Source: Wohlfahrtiimonas larvae (lineage in GTDB: Bacteria; Pseudomonadota; Gammaproteobacteria; Cardiobacteriales; Wohlfahrtiimonadaceae). Taken from it: DNA of 64,000 bases. This document shows positions 17,304 through 25,509 of this stretch, piece after piece (position 1 is the first letter of the stretch; the number at the start of each line of letters is the position of its first letter). The notes under the pieces were generated by a model. That model worked only from the letters and a program-made list of their open reading frames with translations, was not told the DNA's origin and did no database searches. Location: NCBI RefSeq assembly GCF_039543665.1, contig NZ_BAABKE010000010.1, positions 1 through 64,000 of the forward strand. Direction: 5' to 3'. Both the position numbers and the translations under genes were made by a program.

Positions 17304-18170
17304 TTATTTTTTAATTTTATCTATTTTTTTCATATCTCGATTGGTTTTACGCAATTCTTTTTTTACTTGGTTAATATCTTCTTCTAATGGTATATCTTCT
17401 GGTTTAATACCACTATTTTGCATCATCATAGTTCTTACATCGCTTGCCACACTTTTAGCTATTTGCGTAGCTTGATTGAGCCCTCTAGCATTTTGTGATT
17501 TTATTCTTTCAGCTGTTTGTGTTGCTCTAAAAGAATTGGCGGCTAATTCTGTAACATTCATATAATCGTAAAGTACAGTATTTTTTTTCTGACTATTTGG
17601 CATGCCTTTATATGCTTTTAACTCCTGTAACGACATATTATACATTCCTCTAAAGCCAGCATCTTTAAAAATGCCTAGTTGTTTGGGATCGACCCCATGA
17701 TCACAAGCAACACCACTCATAATATTTTCACCAACTTTTAATTCTGCTCTTGCTTCAATTCTTTGGATATCGAGTTCTTCAAAATCAATTGCCATATCTG
17801 CAAAGGCAGCCAATGCTACTTTAGCTTTTGCAACTTGAGGTTTTTTAGAATCTGCATGCATGGTAATCAAGAAACAAGCAAATCTAGTTAATTTATAACT
17901 TTTAACTTCTTTGCCACTTTCATCTAAGTAAGGCAAAGGAATGAAAGACTCATCAATTGCAACATCTAATTCAGCACATGAAGCCATTGCTTTATTAATA
18001 ACTTTTGAAAAAGCACCCCAAGTTTCATAGCCTAATCTTTGCATGAATTCATGAGCAACCCAATAGCGGATACCATTTTGTTTCGCATCTTCTTCAAACA
18101 GGTCTATATTAAAATCTTGTGTCATTGTCATTTTCTCAAATTCATCTAAGTATGTTTGAAATTTTATCAT
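17304..18170 (-). CDS. dinD: DNA damage-inducible protein D
   Basis: 288 residues similar to E. coli DinD along the length. It has an N-terminal Bro-N-like segment (YWVAHEFMQRLGYETWGAF), FACFLITMHADSKKP in the middle, and the distinctive TELAANSFRATQT stretch in the C-terminal half, ending in a Lys-rich tail. E. coli DinD is an SOS protein that inhibits RecA filament activities. Start choice is uncertain: 18170, or the ATGs at 18131/18125, the last of which has GAGAAAA upstream. It separates tesA from ybbA, suggesting insertion. No convincing CTG-N10-CAG LexA site was found upstream. Confidence 0.85.
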   Translation of the reverse strand: MIKFQTYLDEFEKMTMTQDFNIDLFEEDAKQNGIRYWVAHEFMQRLGYETWGAFSKVINKAMASCAELDVAIDESFIPLPYLDESGKEVKSYKLTRFACFLITMHADSKKPQVAKAKVALAAFADMAIDFEELDIQRIEARAELKVGENIMSGVACDHGVDPKQLGIFKDAGFRGMYNMSLQELKAYKGMPNSQKKNTVLYDYMNVTELAANSFRATQTAERIKSQNARGLNQATQIAKSVASDVRTMMMQNSGIKPEDIPLEEDINQVKKELRKTNRDMKKIDKIKK

Positions 18171-18362
18171 AACTAGATACTTAAAAATTTTTAAATATTT
18201 TACACATTACTCTTAAAATATTAAAAATCATCAGGTGATTATTGAATAACATTGTTAGTTCATACTGTTGTAATTTGTATGGGAGTAAATACTAAGCAAA
18301 TATGTTTGGAATTAAAAAATGTTATGATTAGCCAAATAAAACATTAATCATTTGGACAATAC

Positions 18363-19049
18363 ATGACGACTATAATTTTGGATGCCCAACATGTTGGAAA
18401 AGCTGTAGAAACAACAGAAAAATTAACAATCTTGCAGGATATCTCCTTTCAATTAAACGAGGGCGATAGCCTTGCCATTATTGGTAGTTCTGGTTCTGGT
18501 AAATCCACTTTATTGGGATTATTAGCAGGTTTAGATGTACCAACAGAAGGCGAAATTTTGTTGGCAGGTAAGCCACTCAGCCAAATGAGTGAAGATGAAC
18601 GCGCATCCTTAAGAGCTGAGCATGTGGGCTTTGTATTTCAATCATTCCAATTATTAGAATCCTTAACCGCCGTTGAAAATGTCATGTTGCCTTTAGAATT
18701 GGAAGGCAAAAAGAACGCAAGAGAACGCGCGATGGAGCTGTTACAGCGCGTTGGATTAGGTGAGCGAACGCATCATTATCCTAAGCAATTATCAGGCGGT
18801 GAGCAGCAACGCGTTGCGATTGCGCGCGCCTTTGCATCGAATCCTACAATCTTATTTGCTGATGAACCCACAGGCAACTTAGATACCAAAACAGGTGAAT
18901 CCATCATTGAATTACTCTTTCAATTAAATGTGGAAGAGAAAACAACATTAGTTTTAGTGACGCACGAAGCACGATTGGCAGAGCGTTGTCAGCATCGTAT
19001 TCAGATCGAAGCAGGGCGATTAGTATTGCAGGATTTCAATCATGAATAA
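18363..19049 (+). CDS. ybbA: ABC transporter ATP-binding protein YbbA
   Basis: 228 residues of the LolD/MacB-type ATPase family. Walker A is GSSGSGKST, the signature is LSGGEQQRVAIARA, and Walker B is ILFADEPTGNLD. It pairs with the FtsX-like permease that follows, whose ATG overlaps its last eight bases. The YbbA-YbbP complex is a mechanotransmission-type transporter. Its cargo is not clear; the chromosomal link with tesA suggests an envelope lipid or ester link. Confidence 0.93.
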   Translation: MTTIILDAQHVGKAVETTEKLTILQDISFQLNEGDSLAIIGSSGSGKSTLLGLLAGLDVPTEGEILLAGKPLSQMSEDERASLRAEHVGFVFQSFQLLESLTAVENVMLPLELEGKKNARERAMELLQRVGLGERTHHYPKQLSGGEQQRVAIARAFASNPTILFADEPTGNLDTKTGESIIELLFQLNVEEKTTLVLVTHEARLAERCQHRIQIEAGRLVLQDFNHE

Positions 19050-21540
19050 GTTATCTTTGATACAATTAGCAGGATTAGCGTTTAAGCAATTGGTTCGAGA
19101 AATTCGAGCTGGCGAGCTTAGAATTTTGCTTGTGGCTTTATTGATCACAGTGATGATCAGTACAGCAATTGGTTATTTCAGTACGCGCTTACATGCATCG
19201 ATGGAAGCACGAGCAAGTGAATTTTTAGCAGCCGATTTAGTACTGCGAAGCAATGAAGATGCGACAGATATACAGCTAAAATTAGCCAAAGATTTAGGAT
19301 TGAATCACGCTAAAACTGTGAACTTTTCTACAGTGATTTTAAATGGTGATGATCTGCAATTGGTTGCAGTGAAAGCTGCGGATAGTAATTATCCTTTGCG
19401 TGGGCAATTGAAAGTTCAGGATGATTTAGAAACGCTTGAATACGCAACGAATGAAGGGCCAAAGCAAGGCGAAGTTTGGGTAGAATCACGTTTATTATAT
19501 GGTTTGAATTTGAAAGTGGGTGATTTTGTGGATATTGGTAAATTGCCATTGAAGATCACGAAAATCATTACATACGCGCCAGATCGCTCTGCAAATTTTT
19601 ATAGTTTTAATCCTTTTGCTTTGATGAACCGAGCAGATTTAGAAGCAACAGGCGCAGTGCAAAAAGGTAGCCGCGTGACTTATCGTAATTTATGGTCAGG
19701 CGAAATGGATGCAATTAAACAGTTGCAGATTATATTAAAGAAAACGCTAGAACCTAATCAAAAAATATTAACCATTGAGGATAGTAGTGAGCAGGTGGGT
19801 AATGCATTAAATCGTGCACAAAACTATCTTAATCTTGCAAGTTTGGTTGGAATTTTATTGGCGAGTGTTGCGATTGCGCTATCAGCCAATCAGTTTGCCA
19901 ATAATCGTTATGATGCAAGTGCATTACTGCGTTCATTGGGCATGCAACAAAAACAAGTACTTTGGTTATATGGCTTTGAATTACTGTATGTGAGCGCGAT
20001 CGGTGCAATCATTGGTGCATTATTGGGTTGGTTGGCACAGTTAGGACTATTCTTTTTATTAAAAGATTTGATCAGCGCACAATTACCATCGGGTGGAATC
20101 ATGCCCGCATTAGCAGGGATTGTCACAGGCTTTACTGTGCTGATAGGTTTTGCATTGCCACCTTTGGCTGCTTTGGGTAGAACACCGCCGCTTCGCGTAT
20201 TGCGTGAGGACTTATTGCCAACACCATTGAAGAATTTTGTGGTGTATGGCATTGCAGTATTTGCCCTATTTTTAATTATGTGGCAGTTAAGTTTAAACAT
20301 TGGTTTAACATTAGCTTTGCTTGGTGGTGCAATTGCGATGGTTGTATTGCTTAGTTTTATGCTTTATGTTTCTGTGAAGTTTTTGCGTAGAGCATTATCT
20401 CGCTCATCGTTTGTATGGCGCATGGCTTTGGGACAAACGTTGCGTTATCCCGTTAAATCTATGGGGCAAATTGTAGCATTTGGCATTATTTTAATGGCGA
20501 TGGCATTGGTTGTGATGTTGCGAGGTGAACTTTTGCAAACATGGCAAAATCAATTGCCACATGATTCACCTAATTATTTTGCTATGAACATTATGGCGGA
20601 TGAAAAAGATGATTTCAGCCGAAAAGTTACTGAGATATCGCCAAATGTTTCGCCATTTTATCCAATGGTTGCAGGGCGATTAACGGAAGTGAATGGTGTT
20701 TCTGTGCGTGCAATGACAATGGATAGTGAGCGAGCAAAAAACTCTATTAATCGCGATCTCAATTTAACTTGGAGTATCGATTTACCGAAAGATAATAAAA
20801 TTATTGAAGGGCAATGGTGGCAGGATAATGATCAAGGAATGGGAATATCTATCGAGGATGATTTAGCTAAAGGATTAAATGCGAAATTGGGTGATGAGGT
20901 AACTTTTGTCATTGCAGGGGTTACACATAAAGCAAAGATCACGAGTATTCGCACCGTCAATTGGGATACGGTTCAGCCAAATTTCTTTGTGATCTTTAAC
21001 CCTAATTCTATTCAAGATGCGCCTGTGACTTATTTAACAAGTTTCTATGTACCAGAGAATATGCAAAAATCATTGATCACATTAGCACGAGAATTCCCAA
21101 CGATTACATTATTGGATTTAATGGCGATTGTGAATCAATTGAATGAAATTTTACAGCAAGTGACTCTAGCGGTGGAATACATTTTGGCATTAGTTTTAAT
21201 TGCAGGATTAATTGTTTTAATTGCAGGGTTGCAAGCAACATTGAGTGATCGCTTACGTCAAGGAGCAATTTTGCGTGTTTTAGGTGCGCATAAAAAAATG
21301 CTATTCAAAAGCCAATTTATTGAGTTTGCATTAATGGGGGGATTGGCAGGATTACTCGCGATGATCGGCAGTGAGTTTATTAGCTTTTTGTTGTATCGCT
21401 CAGTGTTAAATTTGGAATGGCAGTGGCACCCTTGGTTGATTGTATTGCCTATCATTGGTGCGTTATTGATTGCGATGATGGGAATATTGGGAACTCGTAG
21501 AATTATCTCTGTTAGCCCATTGTTAGTATTGCGTCAATAG
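19042..21540 (+). CDS. ybbP: FtsX-family ABC transporter permease YbbP
   Basis: 832 residues, matching the length of E. coli YbbP. There is an N-terminal helix (about 28-48), a large periplasmic domain, a membrane bundle (about 260-450), a second periplasmic domain, and a C-terminal FtsX-type trio of helices with the conserved QGAILRVLGA coupling segment. It overlaps ybbA by eight bases (ATGAATAA), so the two are translated together. Confidence 0.92.
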   Translation: MNKLSLIQLAGLAFKQLVREIRAGELRILLVALLITVMISTAIGYFSTRLHASMEARASEFLAADLVLRSNEDATDIQLKLAKDLGLNHAKTVNFSTVILNGDDLQLVAVKAADSNYPLRGQLKVQDDLETLEYATNEGPKQGEVWVESRLLYGLNLKVGDFVDIGKLPLKITKIITYAPDRSANFYSFNPFALMNRADLEATGAVQKGSRVTYRNLWSGEMDAIKQLQIILKKTLEPNQKILTIEDSSEQVGNALNRAQNYLNLASLVGILLASVAIALSANQFANNRYDASALLRSLGMQQKQVLWLYGFELLYVSAIGAIIGALLGWLAQLGLFFLLKDLISAQLPSGGIMPALAGIVTGFTVLIGFALPPLAALGRTPPLRVLREDLLPTPLKNFVVYGIAVFALFLIMWQLSLNIGLTLALLGGAIAMVVLLSFMLYVSVKFLRRALSRSSFVWRMALGQTLRYPVKSMGQIVAFGIILMAMALVVMLRGELLQTWQNQLPHDSPNYFAMNIMADEKDDFSRKVTEISPNVSPFYPMVAGRLTEVNGVSVRAMTMDSERAKNSINRDLNLTWSIDLPKDNKIIEGQWWQDNDQGMGISIEDDLAKGLNAKLGDEVTFVIAGVTHKAKITSIRTVNWDTVQPNFFVIFNPNSIQDAPVTYLTSFYVPENMQKSLITLAREFPTITLLDLMAIVNQLNEILQQVTLAVEYILALVLIAGLIVLIAGLQATLSDRLRQGAILRVLGAHKKMLFKSQFIEFALMGGLAGLLAMIGSEFISFLLYRSVLNLEWQWHPWLIVLPIIGALLIAMMGILGTRRIISVSPLLVLRQ

Positions 21541-21631
21541 GTTGAATATAGAGCCTATTTGTCATAAGTCTTTCATATCGATGACTTGTTTTAGCCTGTG
21601 TTAATCTATAGGAATCATGGCAGGAGGATTT

Positions 21632-23221
21632 ATGTTCATCAAATTATTGTATGTACTGAAATGGTTGTTTATTTTTTTTATACTCATTTCTGTAATTACC
21701 ACAATTATTACATTGATTTTCAATGATTTTAAACCCAATGAAATGTATATGGGGAAAAAACGGCCGCCTATTAATCGCAGTGTAAAAACACATTTAGATG
21801 AAGTTGTTGAACCTTATTTATTAGCACATCCCAATGGTACAGGCTTATATTTATTGGATGATAATTTAGAGGCTTATGCAGATCGAATTTTATTAGTACG
21901 TGGTGCTGAGCGCACCTTAGATTTACAATACTATATATGGCACGACGATTTAACAGGCAATATGCTTGGGCGAGAACTTTTGGCTGCTGCAGATCGTGGC
22001 GTATTCATTCGTATTTTATTGGATGATATGAATACAGTGAGAAAAGACGTTGTATTATCAGGGCTAGCACAGCATCCTTATGTAGAAATTCGTTTATTTA
22101 ATCCTGTTCATAGTAGACGTAATTTTATCACTAGAACTGTAGAAATGTTATTTCGTGGTTTAAGTTTGAATCGACGAATGCATAACAAATCTATGATTGC
22201 CGATGGCCAAATTGCAATTATTGGTGGCCGCAATATCGGTAATGAATATTTTGATGCTGACCCAGAAACTAATTTTTTAGATGTGGATTTATTATTAGTG
22301 GGGAAAGCGGTGAAAGAAGCTGAGGATATTTTTGAATCCTTTTGGGATAGCCAAGCATCTATTCCTGCTAAGCAAGTGAAGTTTGGACATAAAGATGCCT
22401 TAACTGTTTTACGTGAAACATCGTTAACAATGAGTGATACAGAATCTCAATTATTGAAAGATTATCAACAATCTTTATCAACCCATTTAAGTATTGATGA
22501 CGTAGTGGGAAAACAAAGTAGATTTGTATGGAGCGATCGTGCACATGTTTTATCTGATCCACCAGAAAAGGTTTTTGGTCAGCAAGAAGCTCAATGGTTG
22601 ATTACAGATGTTTTACCAAAAGCATGGGCAAAGACAGAGCAGTCACTGTATTTAATTTCACCTTATTTTGTACCAGGTGAAGAAGGAACAAAAACAATTA
22701 TTCAATTAAGTCAGAGTGGGCGAGATGTCATGATCTTGACTAATTCATTGGCTGCCAATGATGTTCCAATGGTTCATGCAGGTTATGCACCATATCGTGA
22801 AGCCTTATTAAAAAGCGGTGTGAAATTATATGAGTTAATGCCTTTTAATGTGAATTATAAATTATCCAAAGATTGGAAAATTGGTGCAAGCGGTGCAAGT
22901 TTACATACAAAGGCTTTCATTATAGATAATGCCAAGGGGTTTATTGGTTCATTTAACTTAGATCCGCGTTCGGCACGTTTAAATACAGAAATGGGGGTGT
23001 TTTTTGAAAGTCCAGAGATTGCGATGCAATTAATGCAACGTTATCAAAAAATTATTACTAGAGATACAAGCTATGAGGTTGTTTTGAAAGATAATAAGAT
23101 GATTTGGTTGGATGATCGCCGTGATGAAACTAAGGAGTGGGATACGGACCCTGAAACAGGCTGGATTAAGCGTGCAATTGTGAAAATAGTATCTTGGCTA
23201 CCCATAGAATCACAATTATAG
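21632..23221 (+). CDS. Phospholipase D family protein (ClsC/YmdC-like cardiolipin synthase)
   Basis: 529 residues from the ATG at 21632, chosen because AGGAGG at 21621-21626 is its SD; an ATG at 21617 would place that SD inside the gene. There is an N-terminal membrane anchor (about 5-30) and two HKD catalytic motifs, H184-x-K186-x4-D191 and H425-x-K427-x4-D432, followed by GGRNIGNEYF and GSFNLDPRS. This matches the ClsC-like group, which makes cardiolipin by transferring a phosphatidyl group. It is monocistronic as far as can be seen. Confidence 0.85.
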   Translation: MFIKLLYVLKWLFIFFILISVITTIITLIFNDFKPNEMYMGKKRPPINRSVKTHLDEVVEPYLLAHPNGTGLYLLDDNLEAYADRILLVRGAERTLDLQYYIWHDDLTGNMLGRELLAAADRGVFIRILLDDMNTVRKDVVLSGLAQHPYVEIRLFNPVHSRRNFITRTVEMLFRGLSLNRRMHNKSMIADGQIAIIGGRNIGNEYFDADPETNFLDVDLLLVGKAVKEAEDIFESFWDSQASIPAKQVKFGHKDALTVLRETSLTMSDTESQLLKDYQQSLSTHLSIDDVVGKQSRFVWSDRAHVLSDPPEKVFGQQEAQWLITDVLPKAWAKTEQSLYLISPYFVPGEEGTKTIIQLSQSGRDVMILTNSLAANDVPMVHAGYAPYREALLKSGVKLYELMPFNVNYKLSKDWKIGASGASLHTKAFIIDNAKGFIGSFNLDPRSARLNTEMGVFFESPEIAMQLMQRYQKIITRDTSYEVVLKDNKMIWLDDRRDETKEWDTDPETGWIKRAIVKIVSWLPIESQL

Positions 23222-23226
23222 GTGGT

Positions 23227-23251
23227 AATTAGTAGTAGATTTGTACTAATT
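23227..23251. promoter_or_regulatory. Perfect 8-bp dyad upstream of tsdB
   Basis: Arms AATTAGTA and TACTAATT are separated by nine bases, directly after the phospholipase D gene and ~115 bases before tsdB. There is no T tract, so it is more likely an operator or processing hairpin than an intrinsic terminator. Confidence 0.35.
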
Positions 23252-23364
23252 TAACTTGTTGAAAATAAACTAATAATCGTCGTTTTTTACGATAGAGTTT
23301 TTTTTGTTTTATTTGTGATAGCATGAAGGGTTCGAGAGAAAGTGTTTTTAAAGAGGAGGGGAAC

Positions 23365-24009
23365 ATGAGACATATCAAGAAAATTGGATATTTGTCTCTT
23401 TTGGGGATGTTGCCATTCGTCAGTCATGCTGATGAGGGTGAAAAAATATACCTAAAAGGTGGGGAGAAGCCACAAGCGTTGGCTTGTGTAACTTGTCATG
23501 GTGCAGAGGGCCATGGTTTAGCTGTCGCAGGTTATCCTGATATTACAGGGATGTCGCCTGAATATTTAGCAAAACAATTACATGATTTCCAAGATGGATT
23601 GAGATCCCATGCAATTATGGATGGCATCGCAGGCAATCTAAGTGATGATGAAATTGAAGCTGTAACTTTTTATATGTCTGAATTACAGCCTAAAGAAGTG
23701 CCTCATATTACAAGAGCCGCAACGCCAACAGATATTGGTAGTCAATTAGCTTTGCGTGGTGATTGGAGTCGTAACATTCCAGAATGTGTTGCATGTCATG
23801 GCCCTGGTGGTGTTGGTGTGGGTGATTCATTTCCAAAATTGGCCGGCCAAAGCTCAATTTATATTGTGAATCAAATTACTGCATGGAAGGATGGTACGCG
23901 AACCAATGACCATGCTGATTTAATGGGGCACATTGCAAAATCTTTGACAGATGAAGAGGCAAAAGCAGTGGCTGCATATTTTGAATCTATCGGCCAGCAA
24001 GGAGAATAA
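23365..24009 (+). CDS. tsdB: Diheme cytochrome c4-type protein, TsdB
   Basis: 214 residues from the ATG at 23365, which follows GAGGAGGGG. There is a signal peptide (about 22 residues, ending HA|DEG) and two similar c-type domains with CVTCH (41-45) and CVACH (141-145), each followed by a candidate Met axial ligand (M85, M187), as in cytochrome c4. Lying two bases before tsdA, it is best read as TsdB, the periplasmic electron acceptor of thiosulfate dehydrogenase. A general cytochrome c4 role is the alternative. Confidence 0.82.
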   Translation: MRHIKKIGYLSLLGMLPFVSHADEGEKIYLKGGEKPQALACVTCHGAEGHGLAVAGYPDITGMSPEYLAKQLHDFQDGLRSHAIMDGIAGNLSDDEIEAVTFYMSELQPKEVPHITRAATPTDIGSQLALRGDWSRNIPECVACHGPGGVGVGDSFPKLAGQSSIYIVNQITAWKDGTRTNDHADLMGHIAKSLTDEEAKAVAAYFESIGQQGE

Positions 24010-24011
24010 TC

Positions 24012-24938
24012 ATGAAAAAGATTTTAGTGACATCTCTCGTAGCTGCTCTTTATTCTTCTGTAGCAGTTGCTGAGAATCCAATTAAAATGGATGATCAATC
24101 GCAGTTATCTAATATTCAAGCGGTGAATGAAAGTACGCAGTATCATCAACCACCTTTAGAAAAAGATCTGCCAGATAATGCATACGGTGAAATGGTTCGT
24201 AAAGGCCATGCAATTTTTGTTGATACGAAAAATCAAGTGCCAGAATATGTTGGTAATGGTATGAATTGTGTGAACTGTCACATGGATCAAGGTCGTTTAG
24301 CTAATGCTGCACCATTATGGGGTGCATATCCTATGTATCCAGCTTACCGTAGCAAGAATAATAAAGTTAATACTTATGCTGAACGTATTCAAGGTTGTTT
24401 CCAATTCAGTATGGATGGTACACCACCGCCTGCAGATAGTGAAGCAATGACAGCATTGATTACATATTCTTATTGGTTAGCGACTAATGCACCAACAGGT
24501 GTATCTTTGCCGGGCCGAGCTTATCCTTCTGTAAAACAACCTGAGGGCGGTTACAGTATTGAGCGTGGCGCACAAGTTTATGCAGATAATTGTGCGTTCT
24601 GCCATGGTGCAGATGGTATGGGACAGAAAGTTGCAGAGAACTATGTATTCCCACCATTATGGGGTAAGGATTCATTCAACTGGGGCGCAGGAATGCACCG
24701 CATCAATACAGCGGCTGATTTTATCAAGGCAAATATGCCATTGGGTAAAGGTAATTCCTTAACAGATCAAGAAGCTTGGGATGTTGCTGCCTTTATGAAT
24801 AGTCATGAGCGTCCTCAAGATCCTCGCTTAGTGGATGGTTCAGTTGAAAAGACTTATGAAAAATATCATGCTAATGATGGTGTGAATCTTTATGGTCAAG
24901 AAGTCAATGGTAAGATTTTAGGTCAGGGTGTGCAGTAA
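24012..24938 (+). CDS. tsdA: Thiosulfate dehydrogenase (tetrathionate-forming), TsdA
   Basis: 308 residues with a Sec signal peptide (about 20, AVA|EN) and two haem sites, CVNCH (86-90) and CAFCH (194-198). The TsdA-specific RIQGCF places C129 as the unusual Cys axial ligand of the active-site haem. APLWGAYPMYPAYR, NMPLG (M242, likely haem 2 ligand) and AFMNSHERPQDPR are further family landmarks. The enzyme joins two thiosulfates into tetrathionate, reversibly in some bacteria, passing electrons to TsdB. A terminator closes the pair, and the nitrate reductase genes follow. Confidence 0.9.
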   Translation: MKKILVTSLVAALYSSVAVAENPIKMDDQSQLSNIQAVNESTQYHQPPLEKDLPDNAYGEMVRKGHAIFVDTKNQVPEYVGNGMNCVNCHMDQGRLANAAPLWGAYPMYPAYRSKNNKVNTYAERIQGCFQFSMDGTPPPADSEAMTALITYSYWLATNAPTGVSLPGRAYPSVKQPEGGYSIERGAQVYADNCAFCHGADGMGQKVAENYVFPPLWGKDSFNWGAGMHRINTAADFIKANMPLGKGNSLTDQEAWDVAAFMNSHERPQDPRLVDGSVEKTYEKYHANDGVNLYGQEVNGKILGQGVQ

Positions 24939-24964
24939 CTGCTAAACTGATCTTAAACCCGAGA

Positions 24965-24994
24965 AAACTCCAAATTTTTATTTGGAGTTTTTTT
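24965..24994 (+). terminator. Terminator after tsdA
   Basis: A 10-bp perfect stem (AAACTCCAAA / TTTGGAGTTT) with a 6-nt loop is followed by a T tract to 24994. Confidence 0.92.
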
Positions 24995-25112
24995 ATGAGG
25001 AAAATTTTTATAGATATCTGTCTTTCATCAAAGATTTGTTCGCTTTCTGCCAACATTGAAAAGTATATGATACATTTTTAGTATTTATTTTGAGTGATAA
25101 GGAAATAATACA

Positions 25113-25361
25113 ATGAGTGTTGATTCTAAAAAATATAATGTATGTGGTGTGTTAGTAAGTGTAAATGTTGAAAATTTTCAGTCTTTGTTAAAAGATCTTT
25201 CTGAAATCAAGGGCTGTGAAGTATTAGAACATGATAATAACAATAAAATTGCACTTTTGATTGAAGATCAATTAGATAAAACTGCTTACGATATTATGGA
25301 GTCTATTAAAGAGCATCCACATGTGTTATCTATTACATTAGTGAACCATTTTTTTGAATAA
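25113..25361 (+). CDS. napD: Nitrate reductase maturation chaperone NapD
   Basis: 82 residues of the NapD family, recognised by the N-terminal CGVLVSV strand, the GCEVLEHD loop and its place before napA. NapD binds the NapA twin-arginine signal and helps load the Mo cofactor before export. AAGGAA lies before the ATG. 148 bases containing an FNR-like dyad separate it from napA, an unusually wide gap. Confidence 0.85.
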   Translation: MSVDSKKYNVCGVLVSVNVENFQSLLKDLSEIKGCEVLEHDNNNKIALLIEDQLDKTAYDIMESIKEHPHVLSITLVNHFFE

Positions 25362-25419
25362 ACGCTGTATCTAGTTAGATATAACGTATTGATAATAAAT
25401 GTAATTTTGTGTTTTGTGA

Positions 25420-25433
25420 TTGACATAGGTCAA
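25420..25433 (+). promoter_or_regulatory. FNR/CRP-family dyad upstream of napA
   Basis: The perfect palindrome TTGAC-ATAG-GTCAA differs from the FNR consensus TTGAT-N4-ATCAA only in the fifth base of each arm. Its centre lies about 30-35 bases before AT-rich -10-like sequence at 25456-25466, roughly the class II activator position. This suggests oxygen- or NO-responsive transcription of napAGHBC from an internal promoter. Confidence 0.6.
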
Positions 25434-25509
25434 AGACAATTTTCTCCATTATATGTATTTTATATACATCTATTAATAATGAATCGTGAATATTCATCTG
25501 GAGAAAATT

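Noticed and set aside
18266..18285. TACTG half-site upstream of dinD as a LexA box
   Set aside because: The partner half CAG is missing at N10 and the dyad is poor, so I do not call a LexA site.
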